A stretch of DNA of 32,692 bases from Cerasicoccus arenae (GTDB lineage Bacteria > Verrucomicrobiota > Verrucomicrobiia > Opitutales > Cerasicoccaceae), in assembly GCF_014651635.1 (NCBI RefSeq), contig NZ_BMXG01000016.1:64526-97217 (forward strand). Reading direction: 5' to 3'. Of this stretch, positions 16,921-24,162 are shown piece by piece (the first letter of the stretch is position 1; every line of letters starts with the position of its first letter). The notes beneath the pieces were generated by a model. The model ran no database searches, had not been told where the DNA came from, and saw only the letters and a list, made by a program, of their open reading frames with translations. The position numbers were made by a program, and so were the translations under genes.

Positions 16921-17370
16921 ATGAACCCCGCCTTTCCCGCTGAACTCGTCACCTTACTTGGTTCCTCCATGTTTGGTGGCCTAATGAAAATGTGGGCCAT
17001 GTCCAATGCTGCCCGTCGCGAAGAGCGACTGCTCGCCATGCAAGCGCTCACTGAGCAAGCAGGCCATATTGACAAGGCTCGTCGTTACTCCAATCCCGGC
17101 TTCCAATGGACTCGCCGCGTCATCGCTCTCACTTGTGTTTTCACGGTGGTTGCCCTGCCCAAGATAATCGCCATCTGGCGCCCGGACATCCTAATGCAAG
17201 TTGGCTACCCGGAGCTCGAAGAGGGCTTCTGGTTCTTCACCAACGACGTGGAAAAAATCCACTGGAAGGAAGTCCGCGGCCTCACCATCACCCCGCTCGA
17301 CACCCACCTGCTCAGCGCAATCGTCGGCCTCTACTTCGGCGGCTCTCTCGCTGGCCACAACCGCGTCTAG
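16921..17370 (+). CDS. Three-transmembrane phage holin-like protein
   Basis: The 149-residue protein has an N-terminal amphipathic segment with a conserved-looking SSMFGGLMKMW, a basic linker (RREER, RRYSNP), a hydrophobic segment (VIALTCVFTVVALPKIIAIW, about 67-86) and a C-terminal SAIVGLYFGGSLAGH. This arrangement fits the 3-TM holin family found in gene transfer agents and Mu-like phages, whose ending typically contains GLYFGG. Holins permeabilise the inner membrane for lysis or particle release. No endolysin gene accompanies it, which is odd. A CTTTAA leader precedes the ATG, and a palindrome copy overlaps the stop codon. Confidence 0.7.
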   Translation: MNPAFPAELVTLLGSSMFGGLMKMWAMSNAARREERLLAMQALTEQAGHIDKARRYSNPGFQWTRRVIALTCVFTVVALPKIIAIWRPDILMQVGYPELEEGFWFFTNDVEKIHWKEVRGLTITPLDTHLLSAIVGLYFGGSLAGHNRV

Positions 17371-17386
17371 CTCTGCATCACAAAGC
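17370..17386. repeat. 17-bp palindrome, copy 3
   Basis: GCTCTGC-ATC-ACAAAGC, overlapping the last base of the holin-like gene's stop codon. Confidence 0.65.
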
Positions 17387-17421
17387 AAAACCAACACCCC
17401 CCCCCAAAAAAAACACCCCAC

Positions 17422-17448
17422 GCCGCTCCCTGCCCCCCAGGGAGCGGC
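17422..17448. repeat. GC-rich hairpin between holin-like and coiled-coil genes
   Basis: A perfect 11-bp stem (GCCGCTCCCTG with CAGGGAGCGGC) closes a CCCCC loop. There is no T-run after it; it may slow transcription or protect an RNA end. Confidence 0.65.
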
Positions 17449-17471
17449 CCCTTCCTCCACCCACACCCAGC

Positions 17472-17512
17472 AAACTTCAACCTTTAATCTTGAAACTTTA
17501 ACCTCCCCCCCC
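17472..17512 (+). promoter_or_regulatory. CTTTAA-type leader 2
   Basis: The element CCTTTAATCTTGAAACTTTA followed by ACCTC and eight C residues runs straight into the ATG at 17513. The homopolymer beside the start codon could alter spacing by slippage. Confidence 0.65.
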
Positions 17513-17839
17513 ATGGACCCCAACCCTGCCTTCCTCGGCGCATTCACCCTTTCTGGCATCACACTTCTCGGCGGCGCGATTCTGCTCATGCGACTTCGCG
17601 AACACCTTGCGGAATCGCCCGACCCCAAGCTCACCTACGCCACACAAACCGACCTACAAAAACTCCGCGACGAATTCGCCGCCCATCAACGCGACCTGAA
17701 AATCGATCACACCGACATCCACCGCCTCATCCGTCAAAACGCCGAACACATCGCCGCCCTCATTGCGCAATCGGAGATCTACACCCAGCGCATCAACGAG
17801 TTCAGCGGCAAGTTCGACCGACTACAATCCCACCACTAA
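17513..17839 (+). CDS. Membrane-anchored coiled-coil phage protein, DUF2730 (Mu gp25)-like
   Basis: The frame is open further upstream, but the ATG at 17513 follows the CTTTAA leader and gives a sensible 108-residue protein. Residues 7-27 (FLGAFTLSGITLLGGAILLM) are one transmembrane helix. Residues about 45-105 form a long charged helix likely to be a coiled coil (LQKLRDEFAAHQRDLKIDHT, QNAEHIAALIAQSEIYTQRI). In Mu-like phages a protein of this shape (DUF2730) lies just before the terminase genes, matching this position. Its role is unknown even in Mu. Assignment rests on size, topology and order. Confidence 0.65.
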   Translation: MDPNPAFLGAFTLSGITLLGGAILLMRLREHLAESPDPKLTYATQTDLQKLRDEFAAHQRDLKIDHTDIHRLIRQNAEHIAALIAQSEIYTQRINEFSGKFDRLQSHH

Positions 17840-17855
17840 CTTTGCGCTACAAAGT
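17839..17855. repeat. 17-bp palindrome, copy 4
   Basis: ACTTTGC-GCT-ACAAAGT, overlapping the last base of the stop codon of the coiled-coil gene. Confidence 0.75.
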
Positions 17856-17903
17856 TACCCCAACCCCCATCCCCTAACAACCCCACAGCGCTACCCACAG
17901 CTA

Positions 17904-17931
17904 CCCGGCGTCGCCACGCAGCGACGCCGGG
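17904..17931. repeat. GC-rich hairpin upstream of small-terminase-like gene
   Basis: CCCGGCGTCGC and GCGACGCCGGG form a perfect 11-bp stem with a 6-nt loop, ending 12 nt before the ATG at 17944. It could limit ribosome access to that start. Confidence 0.65.
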
Positions 17932-17943
17932 CCAGGGCACCCC

Positions 17944-18363
17944 ATGCCTCAAACCCACAATCCAATGCCTTCCTCACCCATCAACTCCTTTAGCAAACAC
18001 ATCGACCAAGTCATCGCCCAGCGTAGACACACCGAACAAATCCTCGAAGTTTCCTGCCCCGGCCACAACACCGCCGAAGCCTCCGTCAGCAAAGCCTGGA
18101 AGTCGCTCTACGGCCTGCTCGCCGAAAATGCCCATCCCGACATTACCGAGCTCAACACGCTCTCTGCAATCATCCACAAACTCACTGGTGCCTTCACCCA
18201 GCTCAAAGCACTCGAATTGAAAATCCGCGAAGCCGACCTCAAACAGGCCGAGTTTGACGCCCGACGACAACAGCTCGAAGCCACCATCCACGACGCCACA
18301 CGCACCACTGGCCTCACTCCCGAGACCATTCAAGAAATCGAACGCCGCCTCAAACTCCTTTAA
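17944..18363 (+). CDS. Small-terminase-like phage protein (position of Mu gp26/gp27)
   Basis: A 139-residue, highly helical, charged protein with no signal peptide. It has coiled-coil character from about 85 to 135 (LKALELKIREADLKQAEFDA). Its place two genes upstream of the large terminase, with only an opposite-strand gene between, fits the Mu gp26-gp27 slot, where gp27 (DUF3486) is thought to be the small terminase. I do not see a diagnostic helix-turn-helix, so this is assignment by position and shape. An internal start (MPSSPINSF) is possible. Unlike its neighbours it lacks a CTTTAA leader and instead has a GC hairpin before the start. Confidence 0.55.
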   Translation: MPQTHNPMPSSPINSFSKHIDQVIAQRRHTEQILEVSCPGHNTAEASVSKAWKSLYGLLAENAHPDITELNTLSAIIHKLTGAFTQLKALELKIREADLKQAEFDARRQQLEATIHDATRTTGLTPETIQEIERRLKLL

Positions 18364-18392
18364 CAATCACCAGACCCACAGATCCAATGAAA

Positions 18393-18770
18393 TCAATTAT
18401 TATCAAAATTTATCCGATTCAGCTTCTGCACAAACTGCTCATAAAAGGCATTGCCCGAGCGCAGCGTTTTCTCCGGCACATCCAGCGTGTCCCACTCCGC
18501 CCCGCTCACCATATTCAAGATCGCAAGCTGCCCAGTGAAAGTGTCGAGGCGCCATAGGTCGCCCTCGGCCGAAATCAAAAACACATAACGCCCGCCCTGC
18601 TGCTGGATAATCCGATCCAGCTTCGCATTGATCGATTCAATGCTCGGCGTCGATTTCGAATTATTGATCCGAACCGTGTTCGCGTTCTGCGCATAAACCG
18701 CGCCAGCCATACCCATCAGAAGCGCAATCAAGAGGATCACCCAACGCCGTCCATTCGTAAATGTTTTCAT
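18393..18770 (-). CDS. Small secreted protein encoded antisense within the phage-type cluster
   Basis: The only minus-strand gene in the cluster. The 125-residue product has a strong signal peptide (about 1-27, MAGAVYAQ) and a helical segment (SIESINAKLDRIIQQQGGRY). It then has RYVFLISAEGDLWRLDTFTGQLAILN, a pattern common in small exported proteins in which a beta strand carries LDTxTG. No catalytic residues are evident. It fits the idea of a moron: an independently expressed cargo gene inside phage genes that changes the host envelope. It is convergent with the upstream phage gene (29-bp gap) and divergent from the terminase. I do not recognise a specific function. Confidence 0.75.
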   Translation of the reverse strand: MKTFTNGRRWVILLIALLMGMAGAVYAQNANTVRINNSKSTPSIESINAKLDRIIQQQGGRYVFLISAEGDLWRLDTFTGQLAILNMVSGAEWDTLDVPEKTLRSGNAFYEQFVQKLNRINFDNN

Positions 18771-18849
18771 GCGTAAACTATGTCATCAACCCCACCGCCT
18801 GTCAATCCAAGCCCATCCCCCCCCCTAAATCGTCCCATCCACACCCACC

Positions 18850-18875
18850 AACTTTAATCTTTAACCTTTAAACTC
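18850..18875 (+). promoter_or_regulatory. CTTTAA-type leader 3
   Basis: AACTTTAATCTTTAACCTTT plus AAACTC abuts the large-terminase ATG at 18876. No Shine-Dalgarno sequence is present. Confidence 0.7.
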
Positions 18876-20285
18876 ATGCCTCCCTTTTTCCTCCCCTATC
18901 AACAACGCTGGATCGAGGACCCCTCCCCCTTCAAGGTGATGGAGAAGTCCCGCCAAATCGGCATTTCCTGGGCCACTGCATACTCTCTCGTTCGTCGAAC
19001 CGCACAGCGTGATCAGCGGCTAGACGCCTGGGTTTCCTCGCGTGACGCCATTCAGGCAAAGCTCTTCCTTGAAGACTGCCGCGCATTCGCCGATGCGCTC
19101 AACCTCGCCGCACAAGACCTCGGCCAAACGCTCATCAGCGCCGAGCGCTCCAGCTCACAAACGCTCAAGCTCGCCTCAGGCCCGCGCATCCACTCCCTCA
19201 CCAGTAACCCCGATGCCCAAGCTGGCAAGCGCGGTGCTCGTGTGCTCGACGAGTTCGCCCTCCACCGCAACCCACGCCAACTCTACGCCATCGCATCTCC
19301 TGGCCTTACTTGGGGCGGCCAGTTGGAAATTATTTCCACCCACCGCGGCTCGCAGAATTTCTTTAGCCAACTCGTCAACGAAGCCCGCCACGGAGGCAAC
19401 CCTAAGGGCATTTCACTCCACCGCGTCACCCTCGAAGACGCACTCGCCGAAGGCTTTCTCGACAAGCTTAAAAACAAGCTCCCGCCCAATGATCCCCGCC
19501 AATCCATGGACACCGCGGATTACTTTAACTTTGTGCGGCAAAGTTGCGCCAGCGAGGAATCCTTCCGACAGGAATACTGCTGCATACCCGCCGATGACAC
19601 TGCCGCATTTTTGCCCTGGGACCTCATTGCCGCCGCCGAATACAGCGACCACGAATCGTGGGAACTCGACCTCCAAACCCATCGCCTCCTCCCCCCCCCA
19701 CACCCTCTCGGTAGTTCAATAAACCGCCCGACTTATGAACCGGTAAACCCCTCCCTCTACCTCGGCGTTGACCTTGCCCGCGATCACGACCTCACCGTCT
19801 TCTGGCTGCTGGAATCGATCGGCGATCAAACTTTCTCCCGCAAAGTAATCTGCCTGAAAAATACCCCGTTTTCTCAGCAAGAAGAAGTCCTCCACAGTCT
19901 GATGCAGCTCCCCGGCCTCCGCCGCGCATGCATCGACGAGACTGGCCTCGGTCGCCAATTCGCCGAACGCGCCCGTGAGCAATACGGCCGCTACCGCGTC
20001 GAGGGCGTCACCTTCACGTCCCCAGTCAAGGAGTCCCTCGCCTATCCGCTCCGCAGCGCACTCGAAGACCGCTGCGTAAAAATCCCCAACGACAAACACA
20101 TCCGTGCCGACTTGCGCGCCATCAAAAAAGAGCCCACCGCAGCCGGCAACATCCGCTTCACCGCCGACCACGGCCCCAACGGCCACGCCGACCGTTTCTG
20201 GGCCCTCGCCCTCGCCCTCCATGCCAGCACGCGTCCCATCCACCAACCTTACCTCGAACCCCTCACCCGCACCCGTCGCTTCTAA
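18876..20285 (+). CDS. Phage large terminase, Mu gp28-like
   Basis: The 469-residue packaging motor starts with the ATPase: adenine-binding PYQQRW at 7-12, a Walker-A-like EKSRQIGISWA at 23-33, Walker B RVLDEFAL at 122-129 and coupling motif IISTHRGS at 152-159. A nuclease domain follows with conserved acids in GVDLARDHD (about 297), CIDETGLG (about 351) and GHADRFWALALA (about 435). This two-domain form cuts DNA and pumps it into the prohead using ATP. All key residues are present, so the gene appears functional. Two palindrome copies lie inside it (encoding NFVRQS and QTFSRK), and a run of nine C (19691-19699) encodes a PPP stretch between the two domains. Confidence 0.92.
   Translation: MPPFFLPYQQRWIEDPSPFKVMEKSRQIGISWATAYSLVRRTAQRDQRLDAWVSSRDAIQAKLFLEDCRAFADALNLAAQDLGQTLISAERSSSQTLKLASGPRIHSLTSNPDAQAGKRGARVLDEFALHRNPRQLYAIASPGLTWGGQLEIISTHRGSQNFFSQLVNEARHGGNPKGISLHRVTLEDALAEGFLDKLKNKLPPNDPRQSMDTADYFNFVRQSCASEESFRQEYCCIPADDTAAFLPWDLIAAAEYSDHESWELDLQTHRLLPPPHPLGSSINRPTYEPVNPSLYLGVDLARDHDLTVFWLLESIGDQTFSRKVICLKNTPFSQQEEVLHSLMQLPGLRRACIDETGLGRQFAERAREQYGRYRVEGVTFTSPVKESLAYPLRSALEDRCVKIPNDKHIRADLRAIKKEPTAAGNIRFTADHGPNGHADRFWALALALHASTRPIHQPYLEPLTRTRRF
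19528..19544. repeat. 17-bp palindrome, copy 5 (inside terminase)
   Basis: ACTTTGT-GCG-GCAAAGT, read in frame as NFVRQS. Confidence 0.75.
19830..19846. repeat. 17-bp palindrome, copy 6 (inside terminase)
   Basis: ACTTTCT-CCC-GCAAAGT, read in frame as TFSRKV. Confidence 0.65.
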
Positions 20286-20358
20286 ATCAACTCGCACCAC
20301 CACCACCACCACCCCACACCCACCTGCCCCGCATCCCCCACACACAAACACCCACCAC

Positions 20359-20390
20359 ACTTTAACCTTTAATCTTTAAACTTTAACCTC
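20359..20390 (+). promoter_or_regulatory. CTTTAA-type leader 4
   Basis: The longest copy: four CTTTAA-like units in tandem ending ACTTTAACCTC directly at the portal ATG (20391). The 73 bp before it are almost pure A/C with CAC repeats. Confidence 0.7.
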
Positions 20391-21566
20391 ATGAAAACCA
20401 CCCCCACCCACCTGCGCCGCTCGCGTCGCCACGCATTCAACCCCGTTCGTTCGCTCACACCCGAAGGACTGACCCGCCAGCTTGACGCCTTTCATGCTGG
20501 ATCACTCGCCGAAGCCGCCCGCCTCTGGGAAGTCATTGAGCAGCGCGACGACCTCATTAAGGCCGTCGCCACCAAACGCAAAAAAGCCCCCGGGCGATTT
20601 GGCTGGGATATCGTTGCCGACGATGACTCGCCAATCGCTTTGCAACACAAAGCTTCTTTGGAAGACTTCTACCGCAACATCGATTCCACCAACGCCGCCG
20701 ATCAAAATGAACGCGGAGGAATGGCCCTCCTTCTCCGCCAAATGATGGACGCCATCGGCAAACGCTACGCCGTTCATGAAATCGTTTGGAGCCCGCAACC
20801 CCGCAACGACTCCCCCCCCCGCCTAACCGCGAGTTTCCGATTTGTCCCATTGTGGTTCTTTGAAAACCGCACCGGCCAACTCCGCTTTTTGCCCAATGAT
20901 CTATCCACCCAGGGCCACACCCTGCGCGATGGCGAGTGGCTCATCACGACCGGCGATGGCCTCATGGAAGCAACTGCCGTCGCCTATCTCTTCAAGCATC
21001 TCCCCCTCCGAGACTGGCTGATCTACTGCGAACGCAACGGCATGCCCGGCGTCCGCGGCGTAACCGACGCCACCCCAGGCAGCGCCGAATGGGAGTCCGC
21101 CCGCGACGCCGTGCACGACTTCGGCGCCGAGTTCCACGCACTCATGGCTCGCGGCACCGACATCGAAGCAATCGATTTATCCAGCACCGGCCAACTCCCC
21201 TATCCGCAACTCGTTGACCGCATGGATAAAGCAATAGCGACCCTCTGGCGTGGCTCCTCCATGGGCTCAATAGCCGACAGCGGCGCAGGCATTACTTTGC
21301 AAGGCAAAGAAACTGCACTTATTGAACGGGAGGACGTCGCCCACCTCTCAGAGACACTTCACGGTCAAGTCGATCGCTGGGTCACGCACTACCTATTCGG
21401 TCAAAAACCGCGCGCCCGCATCGTAATCCGCCACAAGGAAAGTACCCAAACAAACGAGGGTTCTGAAATTGCCCGAGACGTTCTAATCGCCGCCCTCCCC
21501 AAAGCCCTGACCTCGCTCATAACACGCTTTCTACAACCAACTCAAACTCTGCAACACAAAGCTTAA
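20391..21566 (+). CDS. Phage portal protein, DUF935 (Mu gp29)-like
   Basis: A 391-residue protein matching the DUF935 portal family: LWEVIEQRDDLIKAVATKRK (about 45-64), the GMALLLRQMMDAIGKRYAVHEIVW segment (about 110-135), FRFVPLWFFENRTGQLRFLP, a LPLRDWLIYCERNGMPG segment and a C-terminal ITLQGKE-ALIERED region. It is shorter than Mu gp29 (about 510 residues). Portals form the dodecameric ring through which DNA enters the capsid and to which a tail would attach. Three palindrome copies occur in it, one forming its last codons (TLQHKA), and a run of nine C (20812-20820) encodes DSPPR, a slippage-prone site. Confidence 0.88.
   Translation: MKTTPTHLRRSRRHAFNPVRSLTPEGLTRQLDAFHAGSLAEAARLWEVIEQRDDLIKAVATKRKKAPGRFGWDIVADDDSPIALQHKASLEDFYRNIDSTNAADQNERGGMALLLRQMMDAIGKRYAVHEIVWSPQPRNDSPPRLTASFRFVPLWFFENRTGQLRFLPNDLSTQGHTLRDGEWLITTGDGLMEATAVAYLFKHLPLRDWLIYCERNGMPGVRGVTDATPGSAEWESARDAVHDFGAEFHALMARGTDIEAIDLSSTGQLPYPQLVDRMDKAIATLWRGSSMGSIADSGAGITLQGKETALIEREDVAHLSETLHGQVDRWVTHYLFGQKPRARIVIRHKESTQTNEGSEIARDVLIAALPKALTSLITRFLQPTQTLQHKA
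20637..20653. repeat. 17-bp palindrome, copy 7 (inside portal)
   Basis: GCTTTGC-AAC-ACAAAGC, read in frame as ALQHKA. Confidence 0.75.
21294..21310. repeat. 17-bp palindrome, copy 8 (inside portal)
   Basis: ACTTTGC-AAG-GCAAAGA, read in frame as TLQGKE; the outermost pair is mismatched. Confidence 0.6.
21546..21562. repeat. 17-bp palindrome, copy 9 (portal C-terminus)
   Basis: ACTCTGC-AAC-ACAAAGC, encoding the last residues TLQHKA before the portal stop codon. Confidence 0.7.
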
Positions 21567-21594
21567 TCCCTCTCCTCCAAAAAAAACACTTCTC

Positions 21595-22464
21595 ATGAAA
21601 ACCAACATAGCCCCCGGTCTCACCAGTGAGATCCCCTCTGCTACTCAACGCTCAAGCGCATGGCTCCGCCTCGCTGAATACGGCGACTGGCACCATTCGC
21701 AAGGCATGCAACGCTTCACTCGCGAATCCGCTCAAGGCATCGTACGGCATTTCAAGTCCCTTCGCGGACGCCTCGCTCGAAAATTCGGAGGCCTGCCAAT
21801 CTACATCGGCCACCCAGACGACGATCACTTTGCAGGGCAAAGCGGACATACCGACACCCGTTCCTACGCCTGGATTGACGCCCTCGACGCACGCCCAGAC
21901 GGACTTTACATCCTTCCTCACTGGTCAGAAGCGGGGCAAAACATCCTCCGTAACGCCTTCTATAAATTCCTCTCGCCGCGTTGGGCCATGCGACCACTTA
22001 GCGACGGCACCTTTGAGCCAATCCGCCTGATCTCAGTTGGGCTGACCAACCACCCCAACATCCCCGGCGACGCCATTGCCAATGAGCAATCCGCCACCGC
22101 CGCATACCCGTCAACCCCCGAGCACGTCTCCCTTACCAACGAGCGTCAAGAGCACATTGGCACCATCCTCGACGATGCCGTCCTCGCTGGCGTCATCGCG
22201 CCTAATGAAGTGAGCCGCTGGGAGGCAGGTTTGCAGGCAGATTTAGAGCGCGGTCTTTCGGAACTCAACGCCCGCCAGCCCGCACTCAAGACCGTTGCTT
22301 GCACGGAGCAACTCCGCTCCCGAGCCAGCGCCAATCAAGCCAGTGGAGATTTCCTTGCCCACGTCAATGAACGCATTTCCCGCACCGGTGAAGCCTTTGC
22401 CGTCGCGTGGTGCGCCATCAAGCAAGAGCGGCCCGATCTCTTCGATCAATTTAATACTTTCTAA
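21595..22464 (+). CDS. Mu I-type phage prohead protease (and possible scaffold)
   Basis: A 289-residue protein with the landmarks of the Mu I protein family: GLPIYIGHPDD (about 66-76), SYAWIDALDARPDGLY, YKFLSPRWAM (about 122) and ISVGLTNHPNIPG (about 146-158). The C-terminal part (about 185-285) is helical and charged, in keeping with a fused scaffold region. In Mu this protein clips head proteins during prohead maturation. It lacks the CTTTAA leader and follows the portal by 28 bp. One palindrome copy encodes HFAGQS at about 78-83. Its stop overlaps the ATG of the next frame by one base (TAATG), permitting translational coupling. Confidence 0.85.
   Translation: MKTNIAPGLTSEIPSATQRSSAWLRLAEYGDWHHSQGMQRFTRESAQGIVRHFKSLRGRLARKFGGLPIYIGHPDDDHFAGQSGHTDTRSYAWIDALDARPDGLYILPHWSEAGQNILRNAFYKFLSPRWAMRPLSDGTFEPIRLISVGLTNHPNIPGDAIANEQSATAAYPSTPEHVSLTNERQEHIGTILDDAVLAGVIAPNEVSRWEAGLQADLERGLSELNARQPALKTVACTEQLRSRASANQASGDFLAHVNERISRTGEAFAVAWCAIKQERPDLFDQFNTF
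21827..21843. repeat. 17-bp palindrome, copy 10 (inside protease)
   Basis: ACTTTGC-AGG-GCAAAGC, read in frame as HFAGQS. Confidence 0.75.
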
Positions 22465-22490
22465 TGCAGAGCGACTTTCTATCGCAAAGC
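22456..22490. repeat. 17-bp palindrome doublet, copies 11 and 12
   Basis: ACTTTCT-AAT-GCAGAGC (22456-22472) and ACTTTCT-ATC-GCAAAGC (22474-22490) are spaced at exactly 18 bp. The first spans the stop/start junction of two genes; the second would encode DFLSQS if translation starts at 22464. Confidence 0.7.
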
Positions 22491-22529
22491 ATCAACCAAA
22501 CAAACCAACACAACGATACAAAAAACCAA

Positions 22530-23072
22530 ATGAATACCCTAAAAAACATCCTCCTCGCCCTCTTCTGCGCGCGTCCCGTTTTCGCCAATGTGGCGACTGG
22601 CGTCCACGAAGGCGGCATCACGAAAACGCTCGAGACAGCGACGACTACACGTCACTTGATCGGCAAAGCTGGTAGCACTGAAGCCGAAGTCGACCTTTGC
22701 GACGCCGCAGACCTGCCGCTAGGCGTCATCACAGACGAAGGCACCGTTGGCGAGCCCGTCAATATCGCGCTGCTCGGTGCCGTGCCCAGCACACTGCTCA
22801 TGGTCGCTAGTAAGCCCATTTCCGCGGGCAGCAGTGTCTACACCGCCGCCAACGGAAAAGTCCAGGACCAGCCCACACTCGCCGGTGACTACTACCACAT
22901 CGGCTATGCCCTCACCGCTGCCGCGAGCGATGGCGAACGACTTGAAGTATGCCCCGTTCCACCACGCAAAACAAAAGTCATGAATACATTCTCCGGCACT
23001 ACCAGCGAGGACATCGCCAACCTGGGCGCAGCCCTACAAGCCGCACCAGATAAAATCATCGTCCTCCCATAA
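22530..23072 (+). CDS. Head decoration-like phage protein
   Basis: The gene lies between protease and major capsid, the usual slot for a head-stabilising or decoration protein. From the ATG at 22530 it has 180 residues: a hydrophobic start (NILLALFCARPVFANVA), then a compact beta-rich region whose TRHLIGKAG, ADLPLGVITDEG and PISAGSSVYTAANGKV follow the pattern of capsid-stabilising (DUF2190-like) proteins. A longer form from the ATG at 22464 would add 22 polar residues encoded largely by the palindrome doublet; its TAATG overlap with the upstream stop makes that start credible too. The signal-peptide-like start is unexpected for a capsid protein. Confidence 0.65.
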   Translation: MNTLKNILLALFCARPVFANVATGVHEGGITKTLETATTTRHLIGKAGSTEAEVDLCDAADLPLGVITDEGTVGEPVNIALLGAVPSTLLMVASKPISAGSSVYTAANGKVQDQPTLAGDYYHIGYALTAAASDGERLEVCPVPPRKTKVMNTFSGTTSEDIANLGAALQAAPDKIIVLP

Positions 23073-23119
23073 CCCCCCATAAAACCTAAACAAGAAACAT
23101 CCAAATCCAAAGCAATCCT

Positions 23120-24043
23120 ATGACCACCCCATCCATCAACGAAATCCACGCGGCCAATGAAAGCCGCTTCAACGCCGCTCACTTCAGCGAAGCGCTCACC
23201 GCCTTTACGGTCGGCTGGCAAGATCCCGAAAACTTGGCCACGCTGCTCGATTTCGTCGCGCCGTCCGTCAACGTAGGCCGTCGATTCGAGTTCAAACGAG
23301 CAGACAACGCTGAAGCGTTTTTCTCCGAGACCGACGATCTTCGCGCCATTGGAAGCACCTTCAAACGTGTCGATTATCGCGGTGAATCCGTGCAGGCGAA
23401 AACCCTCAACAAGGGCCTTACCGTCCGCGTCGACCATGACGAAATCACCACTTCGGATTGGGAGGAACGCACCGTTCAAATCCTGCTCCAGCGCCTGCTC
23501 CGCAATGAACTGCGGCGGGCGATTACGGCGCTGGACACCGCAGCCACCAACGGCAATAAAGTCTGGGACGACTCCACCAATCCCGACGGTGATTTGCGCA
23601 CCATGCTGATCGCCGCCGCCGATGAATCCGGCATTCGCCCGAACCGTCTCATCCTCGGCGAAGGCGCATGGGACCTACGCGCCAGCGCCTACGAATCCCA
23701 AAACAATGCGGGTGCCAACACCGGCGCAAACTATACGCTTAGCGACTTGGCCCGCAAGTTGTTCCTGGACGATGCGCGTGTTTTCTCGTCACGCTACCAG
23801 AGCAGCGCCGCGACCAAAAGCGCCATTGTCGGCAATGCCGTCTACGCGTTTTTCGGCCAGCAAGCCCTGAGCAAAGACGAACCGTCAAATCTGAAGCGAT
23901 TCGTGACGCCGAGCGAAGGCGGCGACTTCCGCGTCTTCCGTGAAGAGCACACGAAGTTCACCGACATCACCGTCGAGCACTACAGCACCGTTGTCGCCAC
24001 GAGCAACCTCGGCATCCGCAAGCTGACCGTCAGCGCCTCCTAA
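23120..24043 (+). CDS. Phage major capsid protein
   Basis: A 307-residue soluble protein with size and pattern of an HK97-fold major head protein of the Mu T/E-like type: an N-terminal helical arm, a beta-rich section (VGRRFEFKRADNAEAF, FKRVDYRGESVQAKTLNKG) and helices with an LLQRLLRNELRRAI spine. Further on are RPNRLILGEGAWDLR, TLSDLARKLFLDDARVF and a C-terminal TDITVEHYSTVVATSNLGIRKL strand. Its position after protease and decoration genes supports the call. It is the only large gene of the cluster with no palindrome copy inside, and it has no CTTTAA leader or obvious Shine-Dalgarno sequence. Confidence 0.8.
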   Translation: MTTPSINEIHAANESRFNAAHFSEALTAFTVGWQDPENLATLLDFVAPSVNVGRRFEFKRADNAEAFFSETDDLRAIGSTFKRVDYRGESVQAKTLNKGLTVRVDHDEITTSDWEERTVQILLQRLLRNELRRAITALDTAATNGNKVWDDSTNPDGDLRTMLIAAADESGIRPNRLILGEGAWDLRASAYESQNNAGANTGANYTLSDLARKLFLDDARVFSSRYQSSAATKSAIVGNAVYAFFGQQALSKDEPSNLKRFVTPSEGGDFRVFREEHTKFTDITVEHYSTVVATSNLGIRKLTVSAS

Positions 24044-24089
24044 CCCTCAACTTGGCGCAGGCACGTCCGACCCGTCCAGCGCCATCTAA

Positions 24090-24124
24090 ACTCTGCACTA
24101 CAAAGCTACTCTCCGATACAAAGT
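24090..24124. repeat. 17-bp palindrome doublet, copies 13 and 14
   Basis: ACTCTGC-ACT-ACAAAGC (24090-24106) and ACTCTCC-GAT-ACAAAGT (24108-24124) are 18 bp apart in the capsid-connector intergenic gap. Confidence 0.7.
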
Positions 24125-24133
24125 AACGAATCC

Positions 24134-24162
24134 AACTTTAATTTTAACACCCCCCCAACACC
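24134..24162 (+). promoter_or_regulatory. CTTTAA-type leader 5 (degenerate)
   Basis: AACTTTAATTTTAACAC followed by a C-run ends at the ATG at 24163. It is a shorter version of the leader found before other cluster genes. Confidence 0.5.

Noticed and set aside
17422-17448. Rho-independent terminator
   Set aside because: The stem is perfect but no T-run follows on either strand, so I list it only as a hairpin.
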